Of a stretch of 57,335 nucleotides of DNA, positions 55,901 to 57,335 are shown piece by piece. Origin of the DNA: Parachlorella kessleri (taxonomy: Eukaryota > Chlorophyta > Trebouxiophyceae > Chlorellales > Chlorellaceae); contig BBXU01001024.1 of the NCBI GenBank assembly GCA_001598975.1, forward strand, positions 1 to 57,335. Direction: 5' to 3'. The position numbers were made by a program, and so were the translations under genes. Within the stretch, counting starts at the first letter, position 1; every line of letters begins with the position of its first letter. The notes below the pieces were generated by a model that had not been told where the DNA came from, ran no database searches, and saw only the letters and a program-made list of their open reading frames with translations.

Positions 55901-57335
55901 GGCAGCTGGGGTCCCGGCTTCTCAGGGAGACGGTGGCCATGCTGGAACCTCGCATTGACTGCCCTCGGTTGCTGTGGGCGGCCAGGCAGATGGGACTCCG
56001 GCTGCTGGCCTTTTAGAAGCTGCCACCAGGGCGGCCTGTGAGCGGAGCTGTCCTATGGCGCGTACACTTGTGTGCTGAGCAGCTATGCTGCGTAAGCTGT
56101 CGGCGATGGGTGCTTGTCACCTGTGGTATAGACCCAAGCTTGCAATTGGAAATCACATCACGCAAGGGTGGCAGCACCCTGGGCTTGTGTTGCGCTGGTT
56201 GCAGGGCGTCGGGGAGGCATATAGCGAGTTACGCCGGAGCGGCGCTCGGGTTACAGAAGGCATCTTCAAGGCCGCATTTGATGCCATCAGCGCCTGGGGC
56301 GACGCGGAAGGTGCGTTTGGGTCGTTCTGCTGGTTTGTGATTCGATATACTGTTTCTTCGTGTCACACTTCTCGTGACACAGTGCCCGGGCGCCGCCCCA
56401 CACACACGCACCCATCACCACCGCCCACAACAGCTCCAGCACTCCCCATGCCTGTGTGACCTGCAGTGACACAGCGTGCGCTGAACAACGGCCCCGCCTC
56501 TTCGCTGGTCAACCGCCGCACCTACCAGCGTCAGCTAGCAGCAGTCCTGCTGGACAGATGGGTGGGAGACATGGAGGTATGCGGCAAGGGGTGCAGGGGG
56601 GGTTTGCCAGGGCGGTATGTGGGGCTTTTTCCCCTGCACGCCCCTGTACTCCTTGGGCTGGCGCAAGCTACCCGGGGCCAGGGTGTGGTGAAAATGCTAG
56701 TCAGCTACTACGGCTGTGTCGCATGTGGTCATGCACTGGCTGGCCATGAGTTCCAAAGTCATCGAGGTGCCTGCTGCTACCATACCCGCCGTCTTACCCT
56801 GCCGCACCGTCGACTTACGCAGGCCTTGGGCATCGTGCACACCGCTGCCTCCTTCATCTCTCTGCTCCACGCCTACAGCTACTCCCTACAGCCTGAGCAC
56901 GTGGTGCAGCTGATGCAGCGGGCCTTTGGTCCGTCTCTCAGTGGCTTTGGTAGCCTGGGTACCTCGCCACGCCGGCAGCAGCTGGACGAAGCACAGCAGC
57001 AGCAGCAGCAACAGCAGGAGGAGGAGGAGCGGGCACAGCAGCAGCAGCAGCGGAGGAGGAGGAGGCACCAGGGGCACGGTCCAGTTATGCAGCCGACTGC
57101 TGAGGGAGGGCAGGGAGCGGGACCCTTTGCACGGAGTGTGATCCCCGGCAGGATCCGGCCCGATGCCCGCATCTTCACGGCCGCCATCGGGGCGTGTTCG
57201 CGGCTGGGGCGCCTGGAGGCTGCAGTGGCCATGCTGCGCCTGATGAGGGTGAGCGGATGGGGTGCAGGCATTCAACTCCCGGACAGGATACCAATTCCAT
57301 CTCGCACATTTTTCATCCAAACCAAGTCGACCACC
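52973..57335 (+). CDS. Pentatricopeptide-repeat protein, partial (runs off right edge)
   Basis: Supported exons are 52973-53702, 54023-54230, 54559-54841, 55140-55292, 55656-55856, 56205-56310, 56467-56576 and 56823-57248; the last is followed by a GTGAGC donor, so the gene continues. The N-terminus (M-L-P-L-L-H-R, Arg and Ser-rich, few acids) looks like a mitochondrial or plastid presequence. Degenerate 35-residue helical pairs recur, for example A-L-F-E-L-A-L-Q-A-C-A-A-A-G-D-A, T-T-Y-N-L-L-L-R, V-P-N-A-E-T-Y-E-L-L-L-D-A and R-P-D-A-R-I-F-T-A-A-I-G-A-C. PPR proteins bind organellar RNA and act in its processing, editing or translation. Two Gln/Arg-rich insertions are present (early exon 1, and near 56990-57065). 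Exon structure between 55857 and 56204 is unresolved: the best candidate exon (from 55906) meets TAG at 56014-56016 with no usable donor before it. Confidence 0.8.
55442..55683. repeat. Duplicated splice acceptor and exon start
   Basis: A 34-base sequence (ccgcaggagggcatgcaaga and onward to gcgctgg) occurs at 55554-55587 and again at 55650-55683, 96 bases apart. The second copy is the acceptor and first codons of a PPR exon; the first is intronic. A more decayed copy of the catgcaagag core lies at 55442. Confidence 0.9.
56990..57065 (+). repeat. CAG/GAG triplet tract in PPR coding sequence
   Basis: In-frame runs of CAG, CAA, GAG and AGG codons encode Gln, Glu and Arg homopolymers inside the last supported PPR exon. 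The tract sits between repeat units and is probably a flexible linker. Confidence 0.85.

Overview
This window is nuclear DNA of a green alga (chlorophyte, probably Trebouxiophyceae-like; the class is my inference). The genes are intron-dense, with short introns ending in (T/C)GCAG, and proteins carry Ala/Gln/Ser-rich insertions. Two plastid signatures support the assignment: a nuclear petN gene with a plastid targeting peptide, and other proteins with transit-peptide-like starts. No bacterial operons, rRNA, tRNA or CRISPR were seen.

I rebuilt 14 spliced genes by eye from GT-AG (and some GC-AG) junctions that keep frame; for 13 the exon lengths sum to a multiple of three. Left to right: a LINE-type reverse-transcriptase fragment (-, left edge); a TXNDC9/phosducin-like thioredoxin-fold gene (-); a 1225-residue coiled-coil protein (+); an acylated GAF-PAS-TKL kinase (-); an EYES ABSENT HAD phosphatase (+); a heliorhodopsin (-); a plastid GIY-YIG-like protein (-); the U5 snRNP assembly factor AAR2 (-); petN (+); a TspO/MBR-related membrane protein (-); a small secreted protein (+); an unrecognised 523-residue protein (-); a SnoaL-like domain fused to membrane helices (-); a NYN-domain nuclease (+); and a pentatricopeptide-repeat (PPR) protein running off the right edge (+).

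The genes are mostly arranged as divergent pairs sharing short 5' regions (TXNDC9/coiled coil, kinase/EYA, AAR2/PETN, TspO-like/secreted, SnoaL/NYN) and convergent pairs with longer 3' gaps. Several products relate to light, redox or plastid biology (heliorhodopsin, GAF-PAS kinase, petN, plastid-type proteins), but there is no sequence evidence that they form one pathway. The most distinctive items are the heliorhodopsin with a 60-residue insertion in a predicted cytoplasmic loop and a Gln in place of a conserved His; the kinase whose PAS domain is split by about 308 residues; the head-to-head kinase/EYA phosphatase pair; the SnoaL-membrane fusion; and a run of GC-AG introns.
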